Shown here: in pieces, positions 47,274-61,900 of the stretch
Layout: every line of letters begins with the position of its first letter
How positions within the stretch are numbered: the first letter of the stretch is position 1
From: Osmia lignaria lignaria
Lineage: Eukaryota; Arthropoda; Insecta; Hymenoptera; Megachilidae
DNA length: 64,000 nucleotides
Reading direction: 5' to 3'
Assembly: GCF_051020975.1 (NCBI RefSeq)
Contig: NW_027478160.1
Span: forward strand, 11,802,001 to 11,866,000
Translations under genes and position numbers: made by a program
Notes under the pieces: generated by a model
Database searches by the model: none
Told to the model about the DNA's origin: nothing
Seen by the model: the letters and a program-made list of their open reading frames with translations, nothing else

Positions 47274-50200
47274 AGAAGAAGAAATATCTCGAAATATGTC
47301 CGTCAGGCCCCTTCCCTTGAGATATATCTGCAAATATCTCGGAAACGAAGCGAGCTATGGCAAAATGTTAAGAGACCTTTTTTGTAGAGAATTATGTTTC
47401 CTACAATTTATGTTCTATGATATTTTTTGATCAGAAGCGTAGTTTTCGAGATACATCGAGATATTTAAAAGTTCCGAAGCCGCACCAACATAATAGAGAT
47501 ACAGAAACACCGTGGCCCCTTTCTTTGAGATAACTCTGCACTAGTGCGAGCCGCAAATGCCACTTCCAGCTTAGCTGTGCAGAAGAAGAACAACAAGAAG
47601 AAGAAATATCTCGAAATATGTCCGTCAGGCCCCTTCCCTTGAGATATATCTGCAAATATCTCGGGAACGAAGCGAGCTATGGCAAAATGTTAAGAGACCT
47701 TTTTTGTAGAGAATTCTGTTTCCTACAATTTATGTTCTATGATATTTTTTGATCAGAAGCGTAGTTTTCGAGATATATCGAGATATTTAAAAGTTCCGAA
47801 GCCGCACCAACATAATAGAGATACAGAAACACCGTGGCCCCTTTCTTTGAGATAACTCTGCACTAGTGCGAGCCGCAAATGCCACTTCCAGCTTAGCTGT
47901 GCAGAAGAAGAACAACAAGAAGAAGAAATATCTCGAAATATGTCCGTCAGGCCCCTTCCCTTGAGATAAATCTGCAAATATCTCGGAAACGAAGCGAGCT
48001 ATGGCAAAATGTTAAGAGACCTTTTTTGTAGAGAATTAAGTTTCCTACTTTTTATGTTCTATGATATTTTTTGATCAGATGCGTAGTTCTCGAGATATAT
48101 CAAGATATTTAAAAGTTCCGAAGCCGCACCAACATAATAGAGATACAGAAACACCGTGGCCCCTTTCTTTGAGATAACTCTGCACTATTGCGAGCTGCAA
48201 ATGCCACTTCCAGCTTAGCTGTGCAGAGGAAGAACAACAAGAAGAAGAAATATCTCGAAATATGTCCGTCAGGCCAGTTCCTTTGAGCTGAATCTGCAAA
48301 TATCTCGGAAACGAAGCGAGCTATGGCAAAATGTTAAGAGACGTTTTTTATAGAGAATTATGTTTCCTACAATTTATGTTCTATGATATTTTTTGATCAG
48401 AAGCGTAGTTTTCGAGATATATCGAGATATTTAAAAGTTCCGAAGCCGCACCAACATAATAGGGATACAGAAACACCGTGGCCCCTTTCTTTGAGATAAC
48501 TCTGCACTAGTGCGAGCCGCAAATGCCACTTCCAGCTTAGCTGTGCAGAAGAAGAACAACAAGAAGAAGAAATATCTCGCAATATGTCCGTCAGGCCCCT
48601 TCCCTTGAGATAAATCTGCAAATATCTCGGAAACGAAGCGAGCTATGGCAAAATGTTAAGAGACCTTTTTTGTAGAGAATTAAGTTTCCTACTTTTTATG
48701 TTCTATGATATTTTTTGATCAGATGCGTAGTTCTCGAGATATATCAAGATATTTAAAAGTTCCGAAGCCGCACCAACATAATAGAGATACAGAAACACCG
48801 TGGCCCCTTTCTTTGAGATAACTCTGCACTATTGCGAGCTGCAAATGCCACTTCCAGCTTAGCTGTGCAGAGGAAGAACAACAAGAAGAAGAAATATCTC
48901 AAAATATGTCCGTCAGGCCAGTTCATTTGAGCTGAATCTGCAAATATCTCGGAAACGAAGCGAGCTATGGCAAAATGTTAAGAGACGTTTTTTACAGAGA
49001 ATTATGTTTCCTACAATTTATGTTCTCTGATATTTTTTGATCAGAAGCGTAGTTTTCGAGATATATCGAGATATTTAAAAGTTCCGAAGCCGCACCAACA
49101 TAATAGGGATACAGAAACACCGTGGCCCCTTTCTTTGAGATAACTCTGCACTATTGCGAGCTGTAAATGCCACTTCCAGCTTAGCTGTGCAGAAGAAGAA
49201 CAACAAGAAGAAGAAATATCTCGAAATATGTCCGTCAGGCCCCTTCCCTTGAGATATATCTGCAAATATCTCGGAAACGAAGCGAGCTATGGCAAAATGT
49301 TAAGAGACCTTTTTTGTAGGGAATTAAGTTTCCTACTTTTTATGTTCTATGATATTTTTTGATCGGATGCGTAGCTCTCGAGATATATCAAGATATTTAA
49401 AAGTTCCGAAGCCGCACCAACATAATAGAGATACAGAAACACCGTGGCCCCTTTCTTTGAGATAACTCTGCACTATTGCGAGCTGCAAATGCCACTTCCA
49501 GCTTAGCTGTGCAGAAGAAGACCAACAAGAAGAAGAAATATCTCGAAATATGTCCGTCAGGCCCCTTCCCTTGAGATAAATCTGCAAATATCTCGGAAAC
49601 GAAGCGAGCTATGGCAAAATGTTAAGAGACCTTATTTGTGGAGAATTAAGTTTCCTACTTTTTATGTTCTATGATATTTTTTGATCAGAAGCGTAGTTGT
49701 CGAGATACATCGAGATATTTAAAAGTTCCGAAGCCGCACCAACATAATAGAGATACAGAAACACCGTGGCCCCTTTCTTTGAGATAACTCTGCACTATTG
49801 CGAGCTGCAAATGCCACTTCCAGCTTAGCTGTGCAGAAGAAGAACAACAAGAAGAAGAAATATCTCGAAATATGTCCGTCAGGCCCCTTCCCTTGAGATA
49901 TATCTGCAAATATCTCGGAAACGAAGCGAGCTATGGCAAAATGTTAAGAGACCTTTTTTGTAGAGAATTATGTTTCCTACAATTTAGGTTCTATGATATT
50001 TTTTGATCAGAAGCGTAGTTTTCGAGATATATCGAGATATTTAAAAGTTCCGAAGCCGCACCAACATAATAGAGATACAGAAACACCGTGGCCCCTTTCT
50101 TTGAGATAACTCTGCACTAGTGCGAGCCGCAAATGCCACTTCCAGCTTAGCTGTGCAGAAGAAGAACAACAAGAAGAAGAAATATCTCGAAATATGTCCG

Positions 50201-51889
50201 TCAGGCCCCTTCCCTTGAGATAAATATGCAAATATCTCGGAAACGAAGCGAGGTATGGCAAAATGTTAAGAGACCTTTTTTGTAGAGAATTAAGTTTCCT
50301 ACTTTTTACGTTATATGATATTTTTTGATCAGATGCGTAGTTCTCGAGATATATCAAGATATTTAAAAGTTCCGAAGCCGCACCAACATAATAGAGATAC
50401 AGAAACACCGTGGCCCCTTTCTTTGAGATAACTCTGCACGATTGCGAGCTGGAAATGCCACTTCCAGTTTAGCTGTGCAGAAGAAGAACAACAAGAAGAA
50501 GAAATATCTCGAAATATGTCCATCAGGACCCTTCCCTTGAGATAAATCTGCAAATATCTCGGAAACGAAGCGAGCTATGGCAAAATGTTAAGAGACGTTT
50601 TTTGTAGAGAATAATGTTTCCTACAATTTACGTTCTATGATATTTTTTGATCAGAAGCGTAGTTTTCGAGATATATCGATATATTTAAAAGTTCCGAAGC
50701 CGCACCAACATAATAGAGATACAGAAACACCGTGGCCCCTTTCTTTGAGATAACTCTGCACTAGTGCGAGCCGCAAATGCCACTTCCAGCTTAGCTGTGC
50801 AGAAGAAGAACAACAAGAAGAAGAAATATCTCGAAATATGTCCGTCAGGCCCCTTCCCTTGAGATAAATCTGCAAATATCTCGGACACGAAGCGAGCTAT
50901 GGCAAAATGTTAAGAGACCTTTTTTGTAGAGAATTAAGTTTCCTACTTTTTATGTTCTATGATATTTTTTGATCAGATGCGTAGTTCTCGAGATATATCA
51001 AGATATTTAAAAGTTCCGAAGCCGCACCAACATAATAGAGATACAGAAACACCGTGGCCCCTTTCTTTGAGATAACTCTGCACTATTGCGAGCTGCAAAT
51101 GCCACTTCCAGCTTAGCTGTGCAGAGGAAGAACAACAAGAAGAAGAAATATCTCAAAATATGTCCGTCAGGCCAGTTCCTTTGAGCTGAATCTGCAAATA
51201 TCTCGGAAACGAAGCGAGCTATGGCAAAATGTTAAGAGACGTTTTTTACAGAGAATTATGTTTCCTACAATTTATGTTCTATGATATTTTTTGATCAGAA
51301 GCGTAGTTTTCGAGATATATCGAGATATTTAAAAGTTCCGAAGCCGCACCAACATAATAGGGATACAGAAACACCGTGGCCCCTTTCTTTGAGATAACTC
51401 TGCACTAGTGCGAGCCGCAAATGCCACTTCCAGCTTAGCTGTGCAGAAGAAGAACAACAAGCAGAGGAAATATCTCGCAATATGTCCGTCAGGCCCCTTC
51501 CCTTGAGATAAATCTGCAAATATCTCGGAAACGAAGCGAGCTATGGCAAAATGTTAAGAGACCTTTTTTGTAGAGAATTAAGTTTCCTACTTTTTATGTT
51601 CTATGATATTTTTTGATCAGATGCGTAGTTCTCAAGATATATCAAGATATTTAAAAGTTCCGAAGCCGCACCAACATAATAGAGATACAGAAACACCGTG
51701 GCCCCTTTCTTTGAGATAACTCTGCACTATTGCGAGCTGTAAATGCCACTTCCAGCTTAGCTGTGCAGAAGAAGAACAACAAGAAGAAGAAATATCTCGA
51801 AATATGTCCGTCAGGCCCCTTCCCTTGAGATATATCTGCAAATATCTCGGAAACGAAGCGAGCTATGGCAAAATGTTAAGAGACCTTTT

Positions 51890-53115
51890 TTGTAGGGAAT
51901 TAAGTTTCCTACTTTTTATGTTCTATGATATTTTTTGATCGGAGGCGTAGCTCTCGAGATATATCAAGATATTTAAAAGTTCCGAAGCCGCACCAACATA
52001 ATAGAGATACAGAAACACCGTGGCCCCTTTCTTTGAGATAACTCTGCACTATTGCGAGCTGCAAATGCCACTTCCAGCTTAGCTGTGCAGAAGAAGACCA
52101 ACAAGAAGAAGAAATATCTCGAAATATGTCCGTCAGGCCCCTTCCCTTGAGATAAATCTGCAAATATCTCGGAAACGAAGCGAGCTATGGCAAAATGTTA
52201 AGAGACCTTATTTGTGGAGAATTAAGTTTCCTACTTTTTATGTTCTATGATATTATTTGATCAGATGCGTAGTTCTCGAGATATATCAAGATATTTAAAA
52301 GTTCCGAAGCCGCACCAACATAATAGAGATACAGAAACACCGTGGCCCCTTTCTTTGAGATAACTCTGCACTATTGCGAGCTGGAAATGCCACTTCCAGT
52401 TTAGCTGTGCAGAAGAAGAACAACAAGAAGAAGAAATATCTCGAAATATGTCCGTCAGGCCCCTTCCCTTGAGATATATCTGCATATATCTCGGAAACGA
52501 AGCGAGCTATGGCAAAATGTTGAGAGACCTTTTTTGTAGAGAATTAAGTTTTCTACTTTTTATGTTCTATGATATTTTTTGATCAGATGCGTAGTTCTCG
52601 AGATATATCAAGATATTTAAAAGTTCCGAAGCCGCACCAACATAATAGAGATACAGAAACACCGTGGCCCCTTTCTTTGAGATAACTCGGCACTACTGCG
52701 AGCTGGAAATGCCACTTCCAGTTTAGCTGTGCAGAAGAAGAACAACAAGAAGAAGAAATATCTCGAAATATGTCCGTCAGACCTCTTCCCTTGAGATAAA
52801 TCTGCAAATATCTCGGAAACGATGCGATCTATGGCAAAATGTTAAGAGACCTTTTTTGTAGAGAATTAAGTTTCCTACTTTTTATGTTCTATGATATTTT
52901 TTGATCAGATGCGTAGTTCTCGAGATATATCAAGATATTTAAAAGTTCCGAAGCCGCACCAACATAATAGAGATACAGAAACACCGTGGCCCCTTTCTTT
53001 GAGATAACTCTGCAGTATTGCGATCTGTAAATGCCACTTCCAGCTTAGCTGTGCAGGAGAAGAACAACAAGAAGAAGAAATATCTCGAAATATGTCCGTC
53101 AGGCCCCTTCCCTTG
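51890..53115 (+). repeat. Seven-monomer-spaced duplication, copy 1
   Basis: Matches 54144-55369 at +2,254. Shared variants in order: TGTAGGGAATTAAG, GTAGCTCTCG, AGAAGACCAAC, CCTTATTTGTGGAG, GATATTATTTGATC, two CTGGAA units, GCATATATCTCGG, CTCGGCACTACTGC, GCGATCTATGG and CTGCAGTATTGCGATC. Differences are few, for example GGAGGCG versus GGATGCG and GATGCGATC versus GAAGCGATC. Confidence 0.8.
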
Positions 53116-54143
53116 AGATAAATCTGCAAATATCTCGGAAACGAAGCGAGCTATGGCAAAATGTTAAGAGACCTTTTTTGTAGAGAATTATGTTTCCTAC
53201 AATTTATGTTCTATGATATTTTTTGATCAGAAGCGTAGTTTTCGAGATATATCGAGATATTTAAAAGTTCCGAAGCCGCACCAACATAATAGAGATACAG
53301 AAACACCGTGGCCCCTTTCTTTGAGATAACTCTGCACTATTGCGAGCTGTAAATGCCACTTCCAGCTTAGCTGTGCAGAAGAAGAACAACAAGAAGAAGA
53401 AATATCTCGAAATATGTCCGTCAGGCCCCTTCCCTTGAGATATATCTGCAAATATCTCGGAAACGAAGCGAGCTATGGCAAAATGTTAAGAGACCTTTTT
53501 TGTAGAGAATTATGTTTCCTACAATTTATGTTCTATGATATTTTTTGATCAGAAGCGTAGTTTTCGAGATACATCGAGATATTTAAAAGTTCCGAAGCCG
53601 CACCAACATAATAGAGATACAGAAACACCGTGGCCCCTTTCTTTGAGATAACTCTGCACTAGTGCGAGCCGCAAATGCCACTTCCAGCTTAGCTGTGCAG
53701 AAGAAGAACAACAAGAAGAAGAAATATCTCGAAATATGTCCGTCAGGCCCCTTCCCTCGAGATAAATCTGCAAATATCTCGGAAACGAAGCGAGCTATGG
53801 CAAAATGTTAAGAGACCTTTTTTGTAGGGAATTAAGTTTCCTACTTTTTATGTTCTATGATATTTTTTGATCAGATGCGTAGTTCTCGAGATATATCAAG
53901 ATATTTAAAAGTTCCGAAGCCGCACCAACATAATAGAGATACAGAAACACCGTGGCCCCTTTCTTTGAGATAAGTCTGCACTAGTGCGAGCCGCAAATGC
54001 CGCTTCCAGCTTAGCTGTGCAGAAGAAGAACAACAAGAAGAAGAAATATCTCGAAATATGTCCGTCAGGCCCCTTCCCTTGAGATAAATCTGCAAATATC
54101 TCGGAAACGAAGCGAGCTATGGCAAAATGTTAAGAGACCTTTT

Positions 54144-56334
54144 TTGTAGGGAATTAAGTTTCCTACTTTTCATGTTCTATGATATTTTTTGATCGGATGC
54201 GTAGCTCTCGAGATATATCAAGATATTTAAAAGTTCCGAAGCCGCACCAACATAATAGAGATACAGAAACACCGTGGCCCCTTTCTTTGAGATAACTCTG
54301 CACTATTGCGAGCTGCAAATGCCACTTCCAGCTTAGCTGTGCAGAAGAAGACCAACAAGAAGAAGAAATATCTCGAAATATGTCCGTCAGGCCCCTTCCC
54401 TTGAGATAAATCTGCAAATATCTCGGAAACGAAGCGAGCTATGGCAAAATGTTAAGAGACCTTATTTGTGGAGAATTAAGTTTCCTACTTTTTATGTTCT
54501 ATGATATTATTTGATCAGATGCGTAGTTCTCGAGATATATCAAGATATTTAAAAGTTCCGAAGCCGCACCAACATAATAGAGATACAGAAACACCGTGGC
54601 CCCTTTCTTTGAGATAACTCTGCACTATTGCGAGCTGGAAATGCCACTTCCAGTTTAGCTGTGCAGAAGAAGAACAACAAGAAGAAGAAATATCTCGAAA
54701 TATGTCCGTCAGGCCCCTTCCCTTGAGATAAATCTGCATATATCTCGGAAACGAAGCGAGCTATGGCAAAATGTTGAGAGACCTTTTTTGTAGAGAATTA
54801 AGTTTTCTACTTTTTATGTTCTATGATATTTTTTGATCAGATGCGTAGTTCTCGAGATATATCAAGATATTTAAAAGTTCCGAAGCCGCACCAACATAAT
54901 AGAGATACAGAAACACCGTGGCCCCTTTCTTTGAGATAACTCGGCACTACTGCGAGCTGGAAATGCCACTTCCAGTTTAGCTGTGCAGAAGAAGAACAAC
55001 AAGAAGAAGAAATATCTCGAAATATGTCCGTCAGACCTCTTCCCTTGAGATAAATCTGCAAATATCTCGGAAACGAAGCGATCTATGGCAAAATGTTAAG
55101 AGACCTTTGTTGTAGAGAATTAAGTTTCCTACTTTTTATGTTCTATGATATTTTTTGATCAGATGCGTAGTTCTCGAGATATATCAAGATATTTAAAAGT
55201 TCCGAAGCCGCACCAACATAATAGAGATACAGAAACACCGTGGCCCCTTTCTTTGAGATAACTCTGCAGTATTGCGATCTGTAAATGCCACTTCCAGCTT
55301 AGCTGTGCAGGAGAAGAACAACAAGAAGAAGAAATATCTCGAAATATGTCCGTCAGGCCCCTTCCCTTGAGATATATCTGCAAATATCTCGGAAACGAAG
55401 CGAGCTATGGCAAAATGTTAAGAGACCTTTTTTGTAGAGAATTATGTTTCCTACAATTTATGTTCTATGATATTTTTTGATCAGAAGCGTAGTTTTCGAG
55501 ATATATCGAGATATTTAAAAGTTCCAAAGCCGCACCAACATAATAGAGATACAGAAACACCGTGGCCCCTTTCTTTGAGATAACTCTGCACTAGTGCGAG
55601 CCGCAAATGCCACTTCCAGCTTAGCTGTGCAGAAGAAGAACAACAAGAAGAAGAAATATCTCGAAATATGTCCGTCAGGCCCCTTCCCTTGAGATAAATC
55701 TGCAAATATCTCGGAAACGAAGCGAGCTATGGCAAAATGTTGAGAGACCTTTTTTGTAGAGAATTAAGTTTCCTACTTTTTATGTTCTATGATATTTTTT
55801 GATCAGATGCGTAGTTCTCGAGATATATCAAGATATTTAAAAGTTCCGAAGCCGCACCGACATAATAGAGATACAGAAACACCGTGGCCCCTCTCTTTGA
55901 GATAACTCTGCACTATTGCGAGCTGGAAATGCCACTTCCAGTTTAGCTGTGCAGAAGAAGAACAACAAGAAGAAGAAATATCTCGAAATATGTCCGTCAG
56001 GCCCCTTCCCTTGAGATAAATCTGCAAATATCTCGGAAACGAAGCGAGCTATGGCAAAATGTTAAGAGACCTTTTTTGTAGAGAATTATGTTTCCTACAA
56101 TTTATGTTCTATGATATTTTTTGATCAGAAGCGTAGTTTTCGAGATATATCGAGATATTTAAAAGTTCCGAAGCCGCACCAACATAATAGAGATACAGAA
56201 ACACCGTGGCCCCTTTCTTTGAGATAACTCTGCACTAGTGCGAGCCGCAAATGCCACTTCTAGCTTAGCTGTGCAGAAGAAGAACAACAAGAAGAAGAAA
56301 TATCTCGAAATATGTCCGTCAGGCCCCTTCCCTT
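54144..56334 (+). repeat. Copy 2 of the seven-mer and copy 1 of an eight-mer block
   Basis: 54144-55369 repeats 51890-53115. An overlapping part, 54464-56334, is itself repeated at 57040-58910 (+2,576, eight monomers). The second match extends further, through a type A unit with GTTCCAAAGCC, a unit with CACCGACATAATAG and CCTCTCTTTG, and a unit with ACTTCTAGCTT. The two overlapping periods show that successive amplifications used different boundaries. Confidence 0.8.
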
Positions 56335-57350
56335 GACATAAATCTGCAAATATCTCGGAAACGAAGCGAGCTATGGCAAAATGTTAAGAGACCTTATTTG
56401 TGGAGAATTAAGTTTCCTACTTTTTATGTTCTATGATATTATTTGATCAGATGCGTAGTTCTCGAGATATATCAAGATATTTAAAAGTTCCGAAGCCGCA
56501 CCAACATAATAGAGATACAGAAACACCGTGGCCCCTTTCTTTGAGATAACTCTGCACTATTGCGAGCTGGAAATGCCACTTCCAGTTTAGCTGTGCAGAA
56601 GAAGAACAACAAGAAGAAGAAATATCTCGAAATATGTCCGTCAGGCCCCTTCCCTTGAGATAAATCTGCATATATCTCGGAAACGAAGCGAGCTATGGCA
56701 AAATGTTGAGAGACCTTTTTTGTAGAGAATTATGTTTCCTACAATTTATGTTCTATGATATTTTTTGATCAGAAGCGTAGTTTTCGAGATATATCGAGAT
56801 ATTTAAAAGTTCCGAAGCCGCACCAACATAATAGAGATACAGAAACACCGTGGCCCCTTTCTTTGAGATAACTCTGCACTAGTGCGAGCCGCAAATGCCA
56901 CTTCTAGCTTAGCTGTGCAGAAGAAGAACAACAAGAAGAAGAAATATCTCGAAATATGTCCGTCAGGCCCCTTCCCTTGACATAAATCTGCAAATATCTC
57001 GGAAACGAAGCGAGCTATGGCAAAATGTTAAGAGACCTTATTTGTGGAGAATTAAGTTTCCTACTTTTTATGTTCTATGATATTATTTGATCAGATGCGT
57101 AGTTCTCGAGATATATCAAGATATTTAAAAGTTCCGAAGCCGCACCAACATAATAGAGATACAGAAACACCGTGGCCCCTTTCTTTGAGATAACTCTGCA
57201 CTATTGCGAGCTGGAAATGCCACTTCCAGTTTAGCTGTGCAGAAGAAGAACAACAAGAAGAAGAAATATCTCGAAATATGTCCGTCAGGCCCCTTCCCTT
57301 GAGATAAATCTGCATATATCTCGGAAACGAAGCGAGCTATGGCAAAATGT
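56063..57350 (+). repeat. Two-monomer tandem duplication (644 bp twice)
   Basis: 56063-56706 and 56707-57350 repeat one another: each has a type A unit with ACTTCTAGCTT and CTTGACATAAATC, followed by a CTGGAA unit with CCTTATTTGTGGAG and GCATATATC. The one visible change near the joint is GTTAAGAG against GTTGAGAG. The ACTTCTAGCTT change puts TAG in the recurrent minus-strand frame and was duplicated with it. Confidence 0.8.
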
Positions 57351-58910
57351 TGAGAGACCTTTTTTGTAGAGAATTAAGTTTTCCACTTTTTATGTTCTAT
57401 GATATTTTTTGATCAGATGCGTAGTTCTCGAGATATATCAAGATATTTAAAAGTTCCGAAGCCGCACCAACATAATAGAGATACAGAAACGCCGTGGCCC
57501 CTTTCTTTGAGATAACTCGGCACTACTGCGAGCTGGAAATGCCACTTCCAGTTTAGCTGTGCAGAAGAAGAACAACAAGAAGAAGAAATATCTCGAAATA
57601 TGTCCGTCAGACCTCTTCCCTTGAGATAAATCTGCAAATATCTCGGAAACGAAGCGATCTATGGCAAAATGTTAAGAGACCTTTGTTGTAGAGAATTAAG
57701 TTTCCTACTTTTTATGTTCTATGATATTTTTTGATCAGATGCGTAGTTCTCGAGATATATCAAGATATTTAAAAGTTCCGAAGCCGCACCAACATAATAG
57801 AGATACAGAAACACCGTGGCCCCTTTCTTTGAGATAACTCTGCAGTATTGCGATCTGTAAATGCCACTTCCAGCTTAGCTGTGCAGGAGAAGAACAACAA
57901 GAAGAAGAAATATCTCGAAATATGTCCGTCAGGCCCCTTCCCTTGAGATATATCTGCAAATATCTCGGAAACGAAGCGAGCTATGGCAAAATGTTAAGAG
58001 ACCTTTTTTGTAGAGAATTATGTTTCCTACAATTTATGTTCTATGATATTTTTTGATCAGAAGCGTAGTTTTCGAGATATATCGAGATATTTAAAAGTTC
58101 CAAAGCCGCACCAACATAATAGAGATACAGAAACACCGTGGCCCCTTTCTTTGAGATAACTCTGCACTAGTGCGAGCCGCAAATGCCACTTCCAGCTTAG
58201 CTGTGCAGAAGAAGAACAACAAGAAGAAGAAATATCTCGAAATATGTCCGTCAGGCCCCTTCCCTTGAGATAAATCTGCAAATATCTCGGAAACGAAGCG
58301 AGCTATGGCAAAATGTTGAGAGACCTTTTTTGTAGAGAATTAAGTTTCCTACTTTTTATGTTCTATGATATTTTTTGATCAGATGCGTAGTTCTCGAGAT
58401 ATATCAAGATATTTAAAAGTTCCGAAGCCGCACCGACATAATAGAGATACAGAAACACCGTGGCCCCTCTCTTTGAGATAACTCTGCACTATTGCGAGCT
58501 GGAAATGCCACTTCCAGTTTAGCTGTGCAGAAGAAGAACAACAAGAAGAAGAAATATCTCGAAATATGTCCGTCAGGCCCCTTCCCTTGAGATAAATCTG
58601 CAAATATCTCGGAAACGAAGCGAGCTATGGCAAAATGTTAAGAGACCTTTTTTGTAGAGAATTATGTTTCCTACAATTTATGTTCTATGATATTTTTTGA
58701 TCAGAAGCGTAGTTTTCGAGATATATCGAGATATTTAAAAGTTCCGAAGCCGCACCAACATAATAGAGATACAGAAACACCGTGGCCCCTTTCTTTGAGA
58801 TAACTCTGCACTAGTGCGAGCCGCAAATGCCACTTCTAGCTTAGCTGTGCAGAAGAAGAACAACAAGAAGAAGAAATATCTCGAAATATGTCCGTCAGGC
58901 CCCTTCCCTT
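57040..58910 (+). repeat. Eight-monomer block, copy 2
   Basis: Repeats 54464-56334 with isolated differences such as TTTTCCACTTT near 57369 and GAAACGCCGTGG near 57488. It ends where CTTGAGATAAATC faces CTTGACATAAATC. Part of it (from about 57550) occurs a third time at 62057-63209. Confidence 0.8.
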
Positions 58911-61900
58911 GAGATAAATCTGCAAATATCTCGGAAACGAAGCGAGCTATGGCAAAATGTTAAGAGACCTTTTTTGTAGAGAATTAAGTTTCCTACTTTT
59001 TATGTTCTATGATATTTTTTGATCAGAGGCGTAGTTCTCGAGATATATCAAGATATTTAAAAGTTCCGAAGCCGCACCAACATAATAGAGATACAGAAAC
59101 ACCGTGGCCCCTTTCTTTGAGATAACTCTGCACTATTGCGAGCTGCAAATGCCACTTCCAGCTTAGCTGTGCAGAGGAAGAACAACAAGAAGAAGAAATA
59201 TCTCGAAATATGTCCGTCAGGCCAGTTCCTTTGAGCTGAATCTGCAAATATCTCGGAAACGAAGCGAGCTATGGCAAAATGTTAAGAGACCTCTTTTGTA
59301 GAGAATTATGTTTCCTACAATTTATGTTCTATGATATTTTTTGATCAGAAGCGTAGTTTTCGAGATATATCGAGATATTTAAAAGTTCCGAAGCCGCACC
59401 AACATAATAGAGATACAGAAACACCGTGGCCCCTTTCTTTGAGATAACTCTGCACTAGTGCGAGCCGCAAATGCCACTTCCAGCTTAGCTGTGCAGAAGA
59501 AGAACAACAAGAAGAAGAAATATCTCGAAATATGTCCGTCAGGCCCCTTCCCTTGAGATAAATCTGCAAATATCTCGGAAACGAAGCGAGCTATGGCAAA
59601 ATGTTAAGAGACGTTTTTTGTAGAGAATTATGTTTCCTACAATTTATGTTCTATGATATTTTTTGATCAGAAGCGTAGTTTTCGAGATATATCGATATAT
59701 TTAAAAGTTCCGAAGCCGCACCAACATAATAGGGATACAGAAACACCGTGGCCCCTTTCTTTGAGATAACTCTGCACTAGTGCGAGCCGCAAATGCCACT
59801 TCCAGCTTAGCTGTGCAGAAGAAGAACAACAAGAAGAAGAAATATCTCGAAATATGTCCGTCAGGCCCCTTCCCTTGAGATAAATCTGCAAATATCTCGG
59901 AAACGAAGCGAGCTATGGCAAAATGTTAAGAGACCTTTTTTGTAGAGAATTAAGTTTCCTACTTTTTATGTTCTATGATATTTTTTGATCAGATGCGTAG
60001 TTCTCGAGATATATCAAGATATTTAAAAGTTCCGAAGCCGCACCAACATAATAGAGATACAGAAACACCGTGGCCCCTTTCTTTGAGATAACTCTGCAGT
60101 ATTGCGAGCTGTAAATGCCACTTCCAGCTTAGCTGTGCAGGAGAAGAACAACAAGAAGAAGAAATATCTCGAAATATGTCCGTCAGGCCCCTTCCCTTGA
60201 GATATATCTGCAAATATCTCGGGAACGAAGCGAGCTATGGCAAAATGTTAAGAGACCTTTTTTGTAGAGAATTATGTCTCCTACAATTTATGTTCTATGA
60301 TATTTTTTGATCAGAAGCGTAGTTTTCGAGATATATCGAGATATTTAAAAGTTCCGAAGCCGCACCAACATAATAGAGATACAGAAACACCGTGGCCCCT
60401 TTCTTTGAGATAACTCTGCACTAGTGCGAGCCGCAAATGCCACTTCCAGCTTAGCTGTGCAGAAGAAGAACAACAAGAAGAAGAAATATCTCGAAATATG
60501 TCCGTCAGGCCCCTTCCCTTGAGATAAATCTGCAAATATCTCGGAAACGAAGCGAGCTATGGCAAAATGTTAAGAGACCTTTTTTGTAGAGAATTAAGTT
60601 TCCTACTTTTTATGTTCTATGATATTTTTTGATCAGATGCGTAGTTCTCGAGATATATCAAGATATTTAAAAGTTCCGAAGCCGCACCAACATAATAGAG
60701 ATACAGAAACACCGTGGCCCCTTTCTTTGAGATAACTCTGCACTATTGCGAGCTGCAAATGCCACTTCCAGCTTAGCTGTGCAGAGGAAGAACAACAAGA
60801 AGAAGAAATATCTCGAAATATGTCCGTCAGGCCAGTTCCTTTGAGCTGAATCTGCAAATATCTCGGAAACGAAGCGAGCTATGGCAAAATGTTAAGAGAC
60901 GTTTTTTGTAGAGAATTATGTTTCCTACAATTTATGTTCTATGATATTTTTTGATCAGAAGCGTAGTTTTCGAGATATATCGAGATATTTAAAAGTTCCG
61001 AAGCCGCACCAACATAATAGGGATACAGAAACACCGTGGCCCCTTTCTTTGAGATAACTCTGCACTAGTGCGAGCCGCAAATGCCACTTCCAGCTTAGCT
61101 GTGCAGAAGAAGAACAACAAGAAGGAGAATTATCTCGAAATATGTCCGTCAGGCCCCTTCCCTTGAGATAAATCTGCTAATATCTCGGAAACGAAGCGAG
61201 CTATGGCAAAATGTTAAGAGACCTTTTTTGTAGAGAATTAAGTTTCCTACTTTTTATGTTCTATGATATTTTTTGATCAGATGCGTAGTTCTCGAGATAT
61301 ATCAAGATATTTAAAAGTTCCGAAGCCGCACCAACATAATAGAGATACAGAAACACCGTGGCCCCTTTCTTTGAGATAACTCTGCAGTATTGCGAGCTGT
61401 AAATGCCACTTCCAGCTTAGCTGTGCAGGAGAAGAACAACAAGAAGAAGAAATATCTCGAAATATGTCCGTCAGGCCCCTTCCCTTGAGATATATCTGCA
61501 AATATCTCGGAAACGAAGCGAGCTCTGGCAAAATGTTAAGAGACCTTTTTTGTAGAGAATTATGTTTCCTACTTTTTATGTTCTATGATATTTTTTGATC
61601 AGATGCGTAGTTCTCGAGATATATCAAGATATTTAAAAGTTCCGAAGCCGCACCAACATAATAGAGATACAGAAACACCGTGCCCCTTTCTTTGAGATAA
61701 CTCTGCACTATTGCGAGCTGTAAATGCCACTTCCAGCTTAGCTGTGCAGAAGAAGAACAACAAGAAGAAGAAATATCTCGAAATATGTCCGTCAGGCCCC
61801 TTCCCTTGAGATAAATCTGCAAATATCTCGGAAACGAAGCGAGCTATGGCAAAATGTTGAGAGACCTTTTTTGTAGAGAATTATGTTTCCTACAATTTAT

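Larger units (their letters stand above)
43675..51889 (+). repeat. Array segment with mixed A, B and GCTGAATC-tail monomers
   Basis: About 25 monomers. Two one-base insertions occur (near 45755 and 47270). CTCAAAATATG with GTTTTTTACAGAG is found in units 48719 and 50973, seven monomers apart, and CTCGCAATATG in 48397 and 51295, nine apart. ATCGATATATTT marks units near 42277, 50651 and 59667. Units 49363, 51939 and 54193 share AGAAGACCAACAAG. A GTACAAT-like TTTAGGTTC near 49984 recalls the copy near 11343. Confidence 0.6.

Noticed and set aside
50007..50408. 133-codon minus-strand open frame crossing a monomer joint
   Set aside because: It arises because GAGGTATGG replaces GAGCTATGG and removes one stop, joining parts of two monomers in different frames. 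No independent support.
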